This document shows positions 19,240 through 26,070 of a stretch of 64,000 bases of DNA, piece after piece. Each line of letters begins with the position of its first letter. The first letter of the stretch is position 1. The notes below the pieces were generated by a model. That model ran no database searches. It was given only the letters and a program-made list of their open reading frames with translations, and had not been told where the DNA came from. Origin of the DNA: Sphingomonas_B tabacisoli (lineage in GTDB: Bacteria > Pseudomonadota > Alphaproteobacteria > Sphingomonadales > Sphingomonadaceae). The stretch spans positions 1,488,001 through 1,552,000 of the forward strand of contig NZ_JBHUDY010000001.1 of assembly GCF_042678385.1 (NCBI RefSeq), given 5' to 3'. Position numbers and translations under genes: made by a program.

Positions 19240-19656
19240 TTAAAGTCCCATCTCTTCGCGGTCGTCACGGCGGGGGCGGCGCTCGCCGCGGTCTCCGCGG
19301 TCGCCACGCTCACCGCGTTCGCCACGGTCGCGGTCGCTCTTGCGCATCATCACCGACGGGCCGCCTTCATGCGCGTCGACACGGACGGTCATGTAGCGGA
19401 TCACGTCTTCGTTGATCGACGTCTGGCGCTCCAGCTCGGCGACGGCGCCGGCGGGCGCATCGATGTCGAGCATCACGTAATGCGCCTTGCGGTTCTTCGC
19501 GATGCGGTAGGCGAGGTTGCGAAGACCCCAGGTCTCGGTCTTCACGACCTTGCCCTGATTGTCTTCGATGATCTTGGTGGCGGCTTCCGCCAGTGCGTCC
19601 ACTTGCGCCTGCGCCAGATCCTGGCGCGCAAGGAACACATGCTCGTAAAGAGCCAT
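19240..19656 (-). CDS. rpsF: 30S ribosomal protein S6
   Basis: A 138-residue protein beginning MALYEHVFLARQDL. The S6 fold covers about residues 1-95, followed by a highly charged tail of Arg, Gly, Asp and Glu repeats (DRGERGERGDRGDRGERRP). Similar long tails are typical of alphaproteobacterial S6. It is the first gene of the operon. Its leader holds a 12-bp hairpin that may be a regulatory site for the S6:S18 complex. Confidence 0.96.
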   Translation of the reverse strand: MALYEHVFLARQDLAQAQVDALAEAATKIIEDNQGKVVKTETWGLRNLAYRIAKNRKAHYVMLDIDAPAGAVAELERQTSINEDVIRYMTVRVDAHEGGPSVMMRKSDRDRGERGERGDRGDRGERRPRRDDREEMGL

Positions 19657-19731
19657 GTCAGTCCTTCAATGTTGGCCGATCGCTGACGCCGCCCCGTGCG
19701 GACGCCCCTCCGGCTGTCGTCTCAAAGCAAG

Positions 19732-19760
19732 CGGGGCGGGAAGACAGGCTTCCCACCCCG
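19732..19760 (-). promoter_or_regulatory. Long stem-loop in the rpsF leader
   Basis: The arms CGGGGCGGGAAG and CTTCCCACCCCG pair over 12 positions (one G-U on the minus-strand RNA) around a 5-base loop. The structure ends about 75 bases before the rpsF start. No T-run follows, so it is not a simple terminator. S6:S18-binding leader hairpins are known upstream of rpsF in many bacteria, and this is a candidate for one. A possible -10, TATACC, lies upstream near 19847. The rest of the 308-base gap shows no other supported feature. Confidence 0.45.
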
Positions 19761-19964
19761 ACGTGACGGCCAATGCACGAAATCAGGCTCGAACGCAAGG
19801 CCGGTGGGGAGTGGGGCCAGGGCCGTCACGTCCCTCGCGAGTCGGTATAGCATTCCCGCGCCGGTGGCAGAAGAAGGAAACAAGGCGGCGGGCGCGATTT
19901 GGCGCGCATGCGAAGCGGCCTGGCGTGACTCGACCTCTCATCATGGGAGGGCTAGGTCAGGCCC

Positions 19965-21146
19965 ATGAGCACCGCGCCTCGCTTCGTCATCGATGCCGAT
20001 CCCGACGACCATCTGTCGCTGCCGGGCTGGCTGTATCACGATTCCGAATTCTTCGAGGCGGAAGTCGCGCGGTTTCTGCGCGCGGCGCCGCAGGTGGTGT
20101 GCCATGTCAACGAGCTGGCGCGGCCGGGCGAATGGCGCAGCTTCGACTATCTGGGCGAAAGCGTGATCGTGGTGCGCGGCGACGATGGCGAAGTGCGCGC
20201 CTTCTCGAACGTCTGCCGGCATCGGGGCTCGCGGCTGACCGACGGCACCGGCGGCTGCGCGAAGAAATTGGTCTGCCCCTATCACGCCTGGACCTACGAT
20301 CTCGACGGGCGGCTGACCGGCGTGCCGATGAAGTCGGAATATCCGGGGCTGGACCAGTCGAAGCTGGGCCTCGTGCCGATCGCGATGGAGATCTGGCGCG
20401 GCTTCGTGTTCGTGAAGCTGGAGCCGGGCGCGCCCTCGGTCGCCGAGATGATGGCGCCGTACGAGCACGAGATTGCACCCTACCGTTTCGAGGAGATGCA
20501 GGCGATCGGACGGGTGACGCTTCGCCCGCGCGCGCTAAACTGGAAGACGATCGCGGACAATTATTCGGACGGGCTGCATATTCCGGTCGGCCATCCCGGG
20601 CTGACGCGGCTGTTTGGGCGGAGCTACGCGATCGAGGCGCGGGAGCATGTCGACCGCATGTCCGGCGAGCTGATCGAGCGGGAGTCCGCCAATCCGAGCG
20701 AACGGGCGTACCAGAAGCTCCTGCCGCGGGTGCCGCACCTGCCCGACGCGCAGCAGCGGCTGTGGCTGTATTACAAGCTGTGGCCGAACGTGGCGTTCGA
20801 CATCTATCCCGACCAGATCGACTTCATGCAGTTCCTGCCGACCTCCGCGACGACAACGGTGATCCGCGAGATCAGCTACGCGTTGCCCGACGACCGGCGC
20901 GAGATGCGGGCGGCGCGGTATCTCAACTGGCGGATCAACCGGCAGGTCAATGCCGAGGATACCAAGCTGATCGCGCGCGTTCAGGCGGGCATGACGTCAC
21001 CCAGCTATGTTGCAGGGCCGCTCGGCGAGAGCGAGGTCTGCCTGCGCAGCTTCGCGCGGAAGCTGAGGCGGCTGATCCCCGAGGCGCGGCTGCCCCGCGC
21101 GCCTGCGCCGGGCTGGAGCCGGCGGCCGGCCGTCCAGCCCGTTTGA
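19965..21146 (+). CDS. Rieske-type aromatic ring-hydroxylating oxygenase, alpha subunit
   Basis: A 393-residue oxygenase large subunit. The [2Fe-2S] Rieske ligands are C84 and H86 (CRHRG) and C104 and H107 (CPYHAW). The mononuclear iron site is DNYSDGLHIPVGH, with D202 as the bridging Asp and H205 and H210 as ligands. The family hydroxylates aromatic rings or N-methyl compounds using electrons from a separate reductase. No reductase or beta subunit is adjacent, so the substrate cannot be set. The stop overlaps the TTG start of the next gene. Confidence 0.88.
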   Translation: MSTAPRFVIDADPDDHLSLPGWLYHDSEFFEAEVARFLRAAPQVVCHVNELARPGEWRSFDYLGESVIVVRGDDGEVRAFSNVCRHRGSRLTDGTGGCAKKLVCPYHAWTYDLDGRLTGVPMKSEYPGLDQSKLGLVPIAMEIWRGFVFVKLEPGAPSVAEMMAPYEHEIAPYRFEEMQAIGRVTLRPRALNWKTIADNYSDGLHIPVGHPGLTRLFGRSYAIEAREHVDRMSGELIERESANPSERAYQKLLPRVPHLPDAQQRLWLYYKLWPNVAFDIYPDQIDFMQFLPTSATTTVIREISYALPDDRREMRAARYLNWRINRQVNAEDTKLIARVQAGMTSPSYVAGPLGESEVCLRSFARKLRRLIPEARLPRAPAPGWSRRPAVQPV

Positions 21147-22051
21147 AAGTCGCGGTCCTTCTCAATCGTGCCGGCGGCACGCTGCAGCGCCGGCCGGAGC
21201 TGATCGAAGAGACCGAAGCGGCGTTCCGCGCGGCGGGGGTCAATGCGAGTGTCGAGGCGTTGGAGCCCGATGCGCTCCGCGACCGCGCCGAGGCTCTGGC
21301 GAAGCGCGGTGGCATAGACGCCTTGGTCGTCGGCGGCGGCGACGGAACGGTGGGATCGGTCGCGGCGCTGCTGGCCGGGAGCGACTTGCCAATGGGCATA
21401 TTGCCGTTCGGGACGCTCAACCATTTCGCGAAGGACGCCGGGCTTCCGGCGGAGCTGGACGAGGCCGTGAAGGTGATCGCGGCGGGGCATGCCCGCGCCG
21501 TCGATCTCGCCGAGGTGAACGGCCGCGTGTTCGTCAACAACAGCTCCGTCGGGCTCTATCCGCTGATGGTGCGCGACCGGGAGCGGCAGCAGGAATATCT
21601 CGGCCGCGGCAAATGGCCAGCCATGGCGCGCGCGGCCGGCCGGGCACTGTGGCGCTTGTCGAAGTGGCGGCTGCGGATTTCGGTCGAGGGCGAGACCGAG
21701 CATATCGAGACGCCCATCCTGTTCGTGGGCAACAATCGCTACGAGACGGGCTTGTTCGGGCTTGGCAAGCGAGCCGCGCTCGATGAAGGCAAGCTCTATC
21801 TGTATGCGATCAAGGCGCGGTCGCGGCTGAAACTCGCAAAAGCCATGACGCAGGCCTTGCTCGGCCGTTTGGATGAGAATGATTTCGTCGTCCTCTCGGG
21901 CAGCTCGGCGCAGGTGGATAGTCGCAAAGACGGCCTCCATGTCGCCGCCGACGGCGAGGCCTTCGTTGCCGAGACGCCGCTTCGCTACCGGATCCGGCCC
22001 GGCGCGCTGAAGCTGATCGTGCCGCTTGCATCCGACGCCCCGGCTTCCTAA
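21143..22051 (+). CDS. Diacylglycerol kinase catalytic-domain (DagK/YegS-type) lipid kinase
   Basis: A 302-residue protein. The nucleotide motif VVGGGDGTVGSVAALL and the substrate segment GILPFGTLNHFAKD are those of diacylglycerol and sphingosine kinases. The C-terminal beta-sandwich with HVAADGEAF completes the fold. The TTG start overlaps the stop of the Rieske gene (TTGA) and gives MKVAVLLNRAGG, the usual family start. Upstream in-frame sequence is the Rieske gene in another frame. The lipid substrate is unknown. The link to the oxygenase may be no more than translational coupling. Confidence 0.87.
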   Translation: MKVAVLLNRAGGTLQRRPELIEETEAAFRAAGVNASVEALEPDALRDRAEALAKRGGIDALVVGGGDGTVGSVAALLAGSDLPMGILPFGTLNHFAKDAGLPAELDEAVKVIAAGHARAVDLAEVNGRVFVNNSSVGLYPLMVRDRERQQEYLGRGKWPAMARAAGRALWRLSKWRLRISVEGETEHIETPILFVGNNRYETGLFGLGKRAALDEGKLYLYAIKARSRLKLAKAMTQALLGRLDENDFVVLSGSSAQVDSRKDGLHVAADGEAFVAETPLRYRIRPGALKLIVPLASDAPAS

Positions 22052-22083
22052 CCCGCGCCCTTTCCTTTTCAAAGGGTCGAACG

Positions 22084-23016
22084 ATGCGCGCATTCATCTT
22101 TCCGGGGCAGGGCAGCCAGGCGGTCGGCATGGGCAAGGCGCTGGCCGACGCGAGCGGCGCCGCGCGTGAGGTGTTCCAGGAAGTCGACGATGCCCTCGGC
22201 CAGAGCCTGTTCCGGCTGATGTGCGACGGGCCGGGCGATGAGCTGACGCTCACCGAAAATGCCCAGCCGGCGATCATGGCGAACGCGATCGCAACGCTCC
22301 GCGTGCTGGAGCGCGAAGGTGGCGTGCGGCTGGCCGACAAGGCCGAGTTCGTGGCGGGCCATTCGCTCGGCGAATACACCGCCCTGTGCGCCGCCGAGGC
22401 GCTGGACCTGTCGACGACCGCGAAACTGCTGAAGCTCCGCGGCCAGGCCATGCAGGCGGCAGTGCCGGTCGGCCAGGGCGCGATGGCCGCGATCCTGAAG
22501 CTGGAGTTCGACCAGGTCGCCGAGATCGCTGGCCACGCGGCGCAAGGTGACGTTTGCACCGTCGCCAACGACAATGCGCCGGGGCAGGTCGTGATCTCCG
22601 GCCACAAGGCCGCAATCGAGCGCGCGTCCGAGCACGTCAAAGCGGCCGGCGGTCGCGCAATGCCGCTGCCGGTTTCCGCGCCGTTCCACTGCCCGCTGAT
22701 GCAACCCGCCGCCGACGCGATGGCCGAAGCGCTCGGCAAGGCCGATCTCCGTGCGCCGCTGGTGCCGGTCTACGCGAATGTCACCGCCGCGCCGGTTGCC
22801 GATCCGGCCGAGATCAAGCGGCTGCTCGTCGAGCAGGTCACCGGCACCGTCCGCTGGCGCGAAAGCGTGCTCGCGATGCAGGCGGCGGGTGTGCACCATC
22901 TCGTCGAGTTCGGCGGCAAGGTGCTCGCCCCCATGATCAAACGCATCGCGCCCGATGCCGAAGCGGTGAGTGTTGCAAGTATGGAAGAGATCGAGGCTGT
23001 GTCGAAGACTTTGTAG
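22084..23016 (+). CDS. fabD: Malonyl-CoA-ACP transacylase (FabD)
   Basis: A 310-residue enzyme that loads malonyl groups onto acyl carrier protein for fatty acid synthesis. It starts MRAFIFPGQGSQ. The nucleophile motif GHSLGEY has S94, and the catalytic His lies in APFHCPL. It normally sits beside fabG. Here a nuclease-fold cassette has been placed between them, and the last base of the fabD stop codon is the first base of the left inverted repeat. Confidence 0.96.
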   Translation: MRAFIFPGQGSQAVGMGKALADASGAAREVFQEVDDALGQSLFRLMCDGPGDELTLTENAQPAIMANAIATLRVLEREGGVRLADKAEFVAGHSLGEYTALCAAEALDLSTTAKLLKLRGQAMQAAVPVGQGAMAAILKLEFDQVAEIAGHAAQGDVCTVANDNAPGQVVISGHKAAIERASEHVKAAGGRAMPLPVSAPFHCPLMQPAADAMAEALGKADLRAPLVPVYANVTAAPVADPAEIKRLLVEQVTGTVRWRESVLAMQAAGVHHLVEFGGKVLAPMIKRIAPDAEAVSVASMEEIEAVSKTL

Positions 23017-23045
23017 GTTCGCGCAGAGACGCGGAGACGCAGAGA
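23016..23045. repeat. Left 30-bp inverted repeat of the GxxExxY cassette
   Basis: It begins GGTTCGCGCAGAGACG and ends ACGCAGAGA. It matches the reverse complement of 23439-23468 at 29 of 30 positions. The last base is the A of the GxxExxY start codon, and its GGAGACGCAGAG may serve as ribosome-binding site. Confidence 0.92.
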
Positions 23046-23482
23046 TGCCGAGCGGGCTGTCAGATATTGATCAGGTTAGCGGGGACGTTGTCGATGCAGC
23101 CTTCCGGCTGCATCAGCAGCTTGGGCCAGGCTTGCTCGAGAGCGTTTATGAGACGGTGTTGGCCGCTTGGCTTGTGCGACGTGGCTATTCTGTCGAGCGG
23201 CAGCGGTCGATCGACATAGAATTCGACGGCATGCGCTTCGATGGCGCGTTCAGGGTCGACTTGCTGGTTGACGGCCGTTTGCTGGTCGAAATCAAGTCGG
23301 TCGAGCGACTTAATGCCGCTCACGCGAAACAGCTCCTCACCTACCTGCGCCTCACAAGGCAACCCGTAGGGCTGCTGATCAACTTTGGCGGAGCGATGCT
23401 CAAAGACAATATCCGAAGGCTGGTGAATGAGCACGGCCTCTCTGCGTCTCCGCGACTCTGCGCGAACCCAATACAGGAGTAA
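23045..23482 (+). CDS. GxxExxY family protein (PD-(D/E)XK nuclease-like fold)
   Basis: A 145-residue protein of a small, widely scattered family. The family motif is GPGLLESVYE. The likely nuclease core is RVDLLVDGRLLVEIKS, where Asp and E-x-K fit the PD-(D/E)XK pattern, so the active site appears intact. The ATG at 23045 is preferred because the family begins here; earlier in-frame codons are fabD sequence and repeat. The right inverted repeat encodes part of the C-terminus (near ASPRLCANP). The gene ends 4 bases before the fabG start. Biological function of the family is unknown. Confidence 0.85.
   Translation: MPSGLSDIDQVSGDVVDAAFRLHQQLGPGLLESVYETVLAAWLVRRGYSVERQRSIDIEFDGMRFDGAFRVDLLVDGRLLVEIKSVERLNAAHAKQLLTYLRLTRQPVGLLINFGGAMLKDNIRRLVNEHGLSASPRLCANPIQE
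23439..23468. repeat. Right 30-bp inverted repeat of the GxxExxY cassette
   Basis: It begins TCTCTGCGTCTCC and ends CTGCGCGAACC. It is the inverted copy of 23016-23045 with a single mismatch. It is translated as the C-terminal part of the GxxExxY protein. Confidence 0.92.
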
Positions 23483-23486
23483 GGAC

Positions 23487-24227
23487 ATGTTCGATCTTTC
23501 GGGAATGAATGCTCTCGTGACCGGTGCGTCGGGCGGGATCGGTTCGGCGATCGTTGAGGCGCTGGCGGGGCAGGGCGCTCGGGTGGCGCTTTCGGGAACG
23601 CGGGAGGATGCGTTGAAAGGGGTCGCCGGGCGCATCGGCGGCGATCCGGTGATCCTGCCGTGCAACCTGTCGGATGGCGCTGCCGTGGACGGCCTGGTGC
23701 CGCGGGCGGTCGAGGCGCTGGGGGGCAAACTCGACATCCTGGTCAACAATGCCGGCGTGACTCGCGACAACCTCATCATGCGGATGAAGGATGAGGAGTG
23801 GGAGCAGGTAATCCGGGTGAACCTGGAGGCCGCATTCCGCCTCTGCCGCGCGGCGGCCAAGCCGATGATGAAGGCGCGGTTCGGGCGCATCGTGTCGATC
23901 ACATCGGTGGTCGGCGCGACCGGCAATCCGGGTCAGGCGAATTATGCGGCATCGAAGGGCGCGTTGACGGCCATGTCGAAAGCGCTGGGTCAGGAACTGG
24001 CGAGCCGCAACATCACGGTGAATTGCGTCGCGCCGGGCTTCATTACCTCGCCGATGACCGACGCGCTGCCTGATGCGCAAAAGGAAGCGCTGACGGGCCG
24101 CATCCCGGCCGGCCGCCTTGGCGAAGGCGCGGACGTGGGCGCGGCCGTGGCCTATCTCGCGAGCAAGGAAGCGAGCTACGTCACTGGCCAGACGCTGCAT
24201 GTGAACGGCGGCATGGCGATGATCTGA
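23487..24227 (+). CDS. fabG: 3-oxoacyl-ACP reductase (FabG)
   Basis: A 246-residue short-chain dehydrogenase that reduces 3-oxoacyl-ACP with NADPH in fatty acid elongation. TGASGGIG at residues 12-19 binds the cofactor, NNAG is at 87-90, and the catalytic residues are S140, Y153 and K157. The ATG at 23487 follows AGGAGTAAGGAC; longer in-frame extensions run into the nuclease cassette. acpP and fabF, common downstream neighbours, are not present here. Confidence 0.96.
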   Translation: MFDLSGMNALVTGASGGIGSAIVEALAGQGARVALSGTREDALKGVAGRIGGDPVILPCNLSDGAAVDGLVPRAVEALGGKLDILVNNAGVTRDNLIMRMKDEEWEQVIRVNLEAAFRLCRAAAKPMMKARFGRIVSITSVVGATGNPGQANYAASKGALTAMSKALGQELASRNITVNCVAPGFITSPMTDALPDAQKEALTGRIPAGRLGEGADVGAAVAYLASKEASYVTGQTLHVNGGMAMI

Positions 24228-24293
24228 CCGATTGCCCGATCGCCGCTTCGGGTGCAGACTGCGCCCGGGCTGATCTGCGGGGGCAGGCGGGCG

Positions 24294-25115
24294 ATGGGCA
24301 TCGGAAAGGCATGGGTGGTCGCGGGGCTCGCGATGTTGAGCCCGGCTGCTCTTTTTGCAGCGGATCGCGCAATTCCAGCGCTGGAGCAGGCCGCCGGTTC
24401 GGGCGATGCCGAAGCCGCTTACCAACTGGGAAGAGCCTACAAGCTTGGCGACGGCGTGCCCGCTGATGCTAAGCAGGCGGAGCGCTGGTTCTCCAAGGCG
24501 CTGCAGCTGGGCCATGCCAAGGCCGGCGCGGAATTGGGACTGGTGCTGGCCCAGAGCGGCCGGCCGGTGGACGCGCTGCCCTTGCTGCGCAAGGCTGCCG
24601 AGCAGGGCGACCCGCGTGCGCAATATGCGCTCGGCACTTTCTATTTCAGCGGCACGGCGGTGCCGGCGGACACAGAGCAGGCGAAATTCTGGGTGCGTCG
24701 CGCCGCCGCGGCCGGACTGCCGGCTGCGGCTGAGGCGTTGGCGATCATGGACAAGCCATCGTCCGCCACGGAAGAGCCGGTCCGGATCGTCTCTGTCCCG
24801 CCGCAAAAAGCGCAAGAACCGGTTCGCAAGATGGCGCTCGCCGAGACGAAGCTCGCACCTGTCAGGCGTGCGGTGATGGCACCGCCTGTGGGCGACGCCT
24901 GGCTTGTCCAGCTCGGTGCGTTCGCGCAGCAGGGCAATGCCCGCCGTTACTGGCAGAGCGTGCAGATGAGGATGCCGGGAGAGGTCCGGCCCGCGTTCGT
25001 CGACAATGGCGGTGTGACCAAGCTGCGCCTCGGGCCGTTCGCGACCAAGGCGGAAGCGGCGCGCTTCTGCGCGCTCCAGCGTCAGGAAGGACGCGCTTGC
25101 TTCGAAGTCAGGTGA
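24294..25115 (+). CDS. Sel1-repeat and SPOR-domain exported protein
   Basis: A 273-residue envelope protein. A signal peptide (MGIGKAWVVAGLAMLSPAALFA) is followed by Sel1-type repeats at about residues 30-145 (AAYQLGRAYKLGDGVPADAKQAERWFSKAL and similar units) and a C-terminal SPOR domain (about 200-273, starting AWLVQLGAFAQQGNARRYW). SPOR domains bind denuded peptidoglycan at division sites. The ATG at 24294 gives the cleanest signal peptide. Its 3' end may overlap the end of the 6S RNA gene on the other strand. Confidence 0.85.
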   Translation: MGIGKAWVVAGLAMLSPAALFAADRAIPALEQAAGSGDAEAAYQLGRAYKLGDGVPADAKQAERWFSKALQLGHAKAGAELGLVLAQSGRPVDALPLLRKAAEQGDPRAQYALGTFYFSGTAVPADTEQAKFWVRRAAAAGLPAAAEALAIMDKPSSATEEPVRIVSVPPQKAQEPVRKMALAETKLAPVRRAVMAPPVGDAWLVQLGAFAQQGNARRYWQSVQMRMPGEVRPAFVDNGGVTKLRLGPFATKAEAARFCALQRQEGRACFEVR

Positions 25116-25271
25116 CGGGACCGCATAGGCCGTTGGCCAGGAATATCCTCTGACGCCCAAACGTCAGGTGGGGACCATGTGGATCGGGCCAGGGCCCGGC
25201 CAGGGACAGCCCCCTAGGATCCGAAATCGGCTCAGGGATAATGCTGAGGCTCGCACCAAGCAGTACCCGTC
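25098..25271 (-). ncRNA. ssrS: 6S RNA
   Basis: On the minus strand the segment CCCTGAGCCGATTTCGGATC matches the conserved 5' side of 6S RNA (E. coli has CCCTGAGCCGATATTTC). A closing stem can be drawn between GCTTGGTGCGAGCCTCAG near 25245-25261 and CTGACTTCGAAGCAAGC near 25095-25111. The central part with GTCCCCACCTGACG fits the 3' side. It lies downstream of zapA on the same strand, the position conserved across proteobacteria. 6S RNA mimics an open promoter and binds housekeeping RNA polymerase in stationary phase. The ends are estimated to about 5-10 bases. Confidence 0.85.
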
Positions 25272-25277
25272 GCCTAC

Positions 25278-25306
25278 AATCTAGGCGGCGCGTGCATCGC
25301 GTTCAA
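25278..25306 (-). promoter_or_regulatory. Promoter of the 6S RNA gene
   Basis: On the minus strand TTGAAC (25301-25306) and TAGATT (25278-25283) are separated by 17 bases. The predicted start is near 25271. A repeat element begins at the outer edge of the -35. Confidence 0.65.
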
Positions 25307-25385
25307 TCCGTCCATTTCGAGCGAAGTCGAGACACGCACTTTCTGCGCCCGGTGCGTCCCTCGACTTCGCTCGGGATGGACGGAT
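25306..25385. repeat. Inverted repeat pair (CGAGCGAAGTCGAG family)
   Basis: The arms at 25306-25331 and 25360-25385 match as reverse complements at 24 of 26 positions. Each contains the unit CGAGCGAAGTCGAG or its complement. The element fills the gap between the zapA stop and the 6S RNA promoter and touches the promoter's -35 box. Confidence 0.85.
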
Positions 25386-25394
25386 CAGGGCAGC

Positions 25395-25718
25395 TCAGGC
25401 GGCGGAGGCGCGGGTCTCAAGATGCTCGGCAAGCGTCTCGACGCGTTCGGCCAATTGTTCGACCGCATCGGCAAGCGCCACGTCGGTGCCTTCGGGAAGC
25501 GGCGGAACGTTGCCCTGCCGCAAATCCTGGACTTCGTCCGCCAGCAGAAGAGCGGCGAGCAGCAGCAGCCGGCTTTCATTGGCATTGCCGACGGCAGACC
25601 GGGCCTGTTCGGCCTTTTGGTCTACCACCATCGCCAGGCGGCGGAGCTGCGGCTCCTCGCCATCGCGGCACGTCACATCATAGCGGCGGCCGCCGACTTC
25701 TATCGTTACTTCGGCCAT
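25395..25718 (-). CDS. zapA: Cell division protein ZapA
   Basis: A 107-residue FtsZ-associated protein. It begins MAEVTIEVGGRRYDVTCRDGEEPQL, the ZapA globular head, followed by a long C-terminal coiled coil with NANESRLLLLAALLLADEVQDL. ZapA bundles FtsZ filaments at the division site. It lies 27 bases downstream of a small coiled-coil gene and upstream of 6S RNA, as in many alphaproteobacteria. Confidence 0.93.
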   Translation of the reverse strand: MAEVTIEVGGRRYDVTCRDGEEPQLRRLAMVVDQKAEQARSAVGNANESRLLLLAALLLADEVQDLRQGNVPPLPEGTDVALADAVEQLAERVETLAEHLETRASAA

Positions 25719-25745
25719 TGTTCCCCCTTGGCCCCGATGCTGTGA

Positions 25746-25934
25746 CTAGGCGCCGATCAGCCGATCGAGCGAAGCGATCGCCTCTTTCGTGCGGTCGCGA
25801 AGCCGCTCGTGCCGCTGCATCAGCCGGGCCAGCTCCGGATCGGGTTTCGCAGCGGCGCGTGCCGATGCCGCCTCGACCCGGGCCAAAGCCCGATCCAGCC
25901 GTCTGATCGCAAAGGCCAGTCGCTCATCTGTCAC
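25746..25934 (-). CDS. Small coiled-coil protein encoded upstream of zapA
   Basis: A 62-residue, highly charged helical protein (LAFAIRRLDRALARVEAA at the start, LMQRHERLRDRTKEAIASLD near the end). It starts with GTG and has no strong ribosome-binding site. A small helical ORF in this position is common upstream of zapA in alphaproteobacteria, which suggests a role with ZapA, but the function is unknown. Confidence 0.7.
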   Translation of the reverse strand: MTDERLAFAIRRLDRALARVEAASARAAAKPDPELARLMQRHERLRDRTKEAIASLDRLIGA

Positions 25935-26070
25935 AAAATCTTAACTAGCACGCTTAAGCGCCAGTGCAAACGCTGCTCCCTTTGCCGCGGTTGACCTCCG
26001 GCCGCCAAGACAGCAAAGCACCCCCGCCCGGACGCGACTCAGCGTCCGATCCTCAGCACCGGGACCGCGC

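Larger units (their letters stand above)
23016..23468. mobile_element. Putative repeat-bounded nuclease cassette between fabD and fabG
   Basis: Inverted repeats of 30 bp at 23016-23045 and 23439-23468 (29 of 30 matching) enclose the GxxExxY gene. The unit begins on the last base of the fabD stop and ends 18 bases before the fabG start. No transposase is encoded and no clear target duplication was identified. Mobility is inferred from the structure and the position. Confidence 0.55.

Noticed and set aside
19655..21142. In-frame extension upstream of the diacylglycerol-kinase-like gene
   Set aside because: It is the Rieske oxygenase gene read in another frame; the TTG at 21143 fits the family start.
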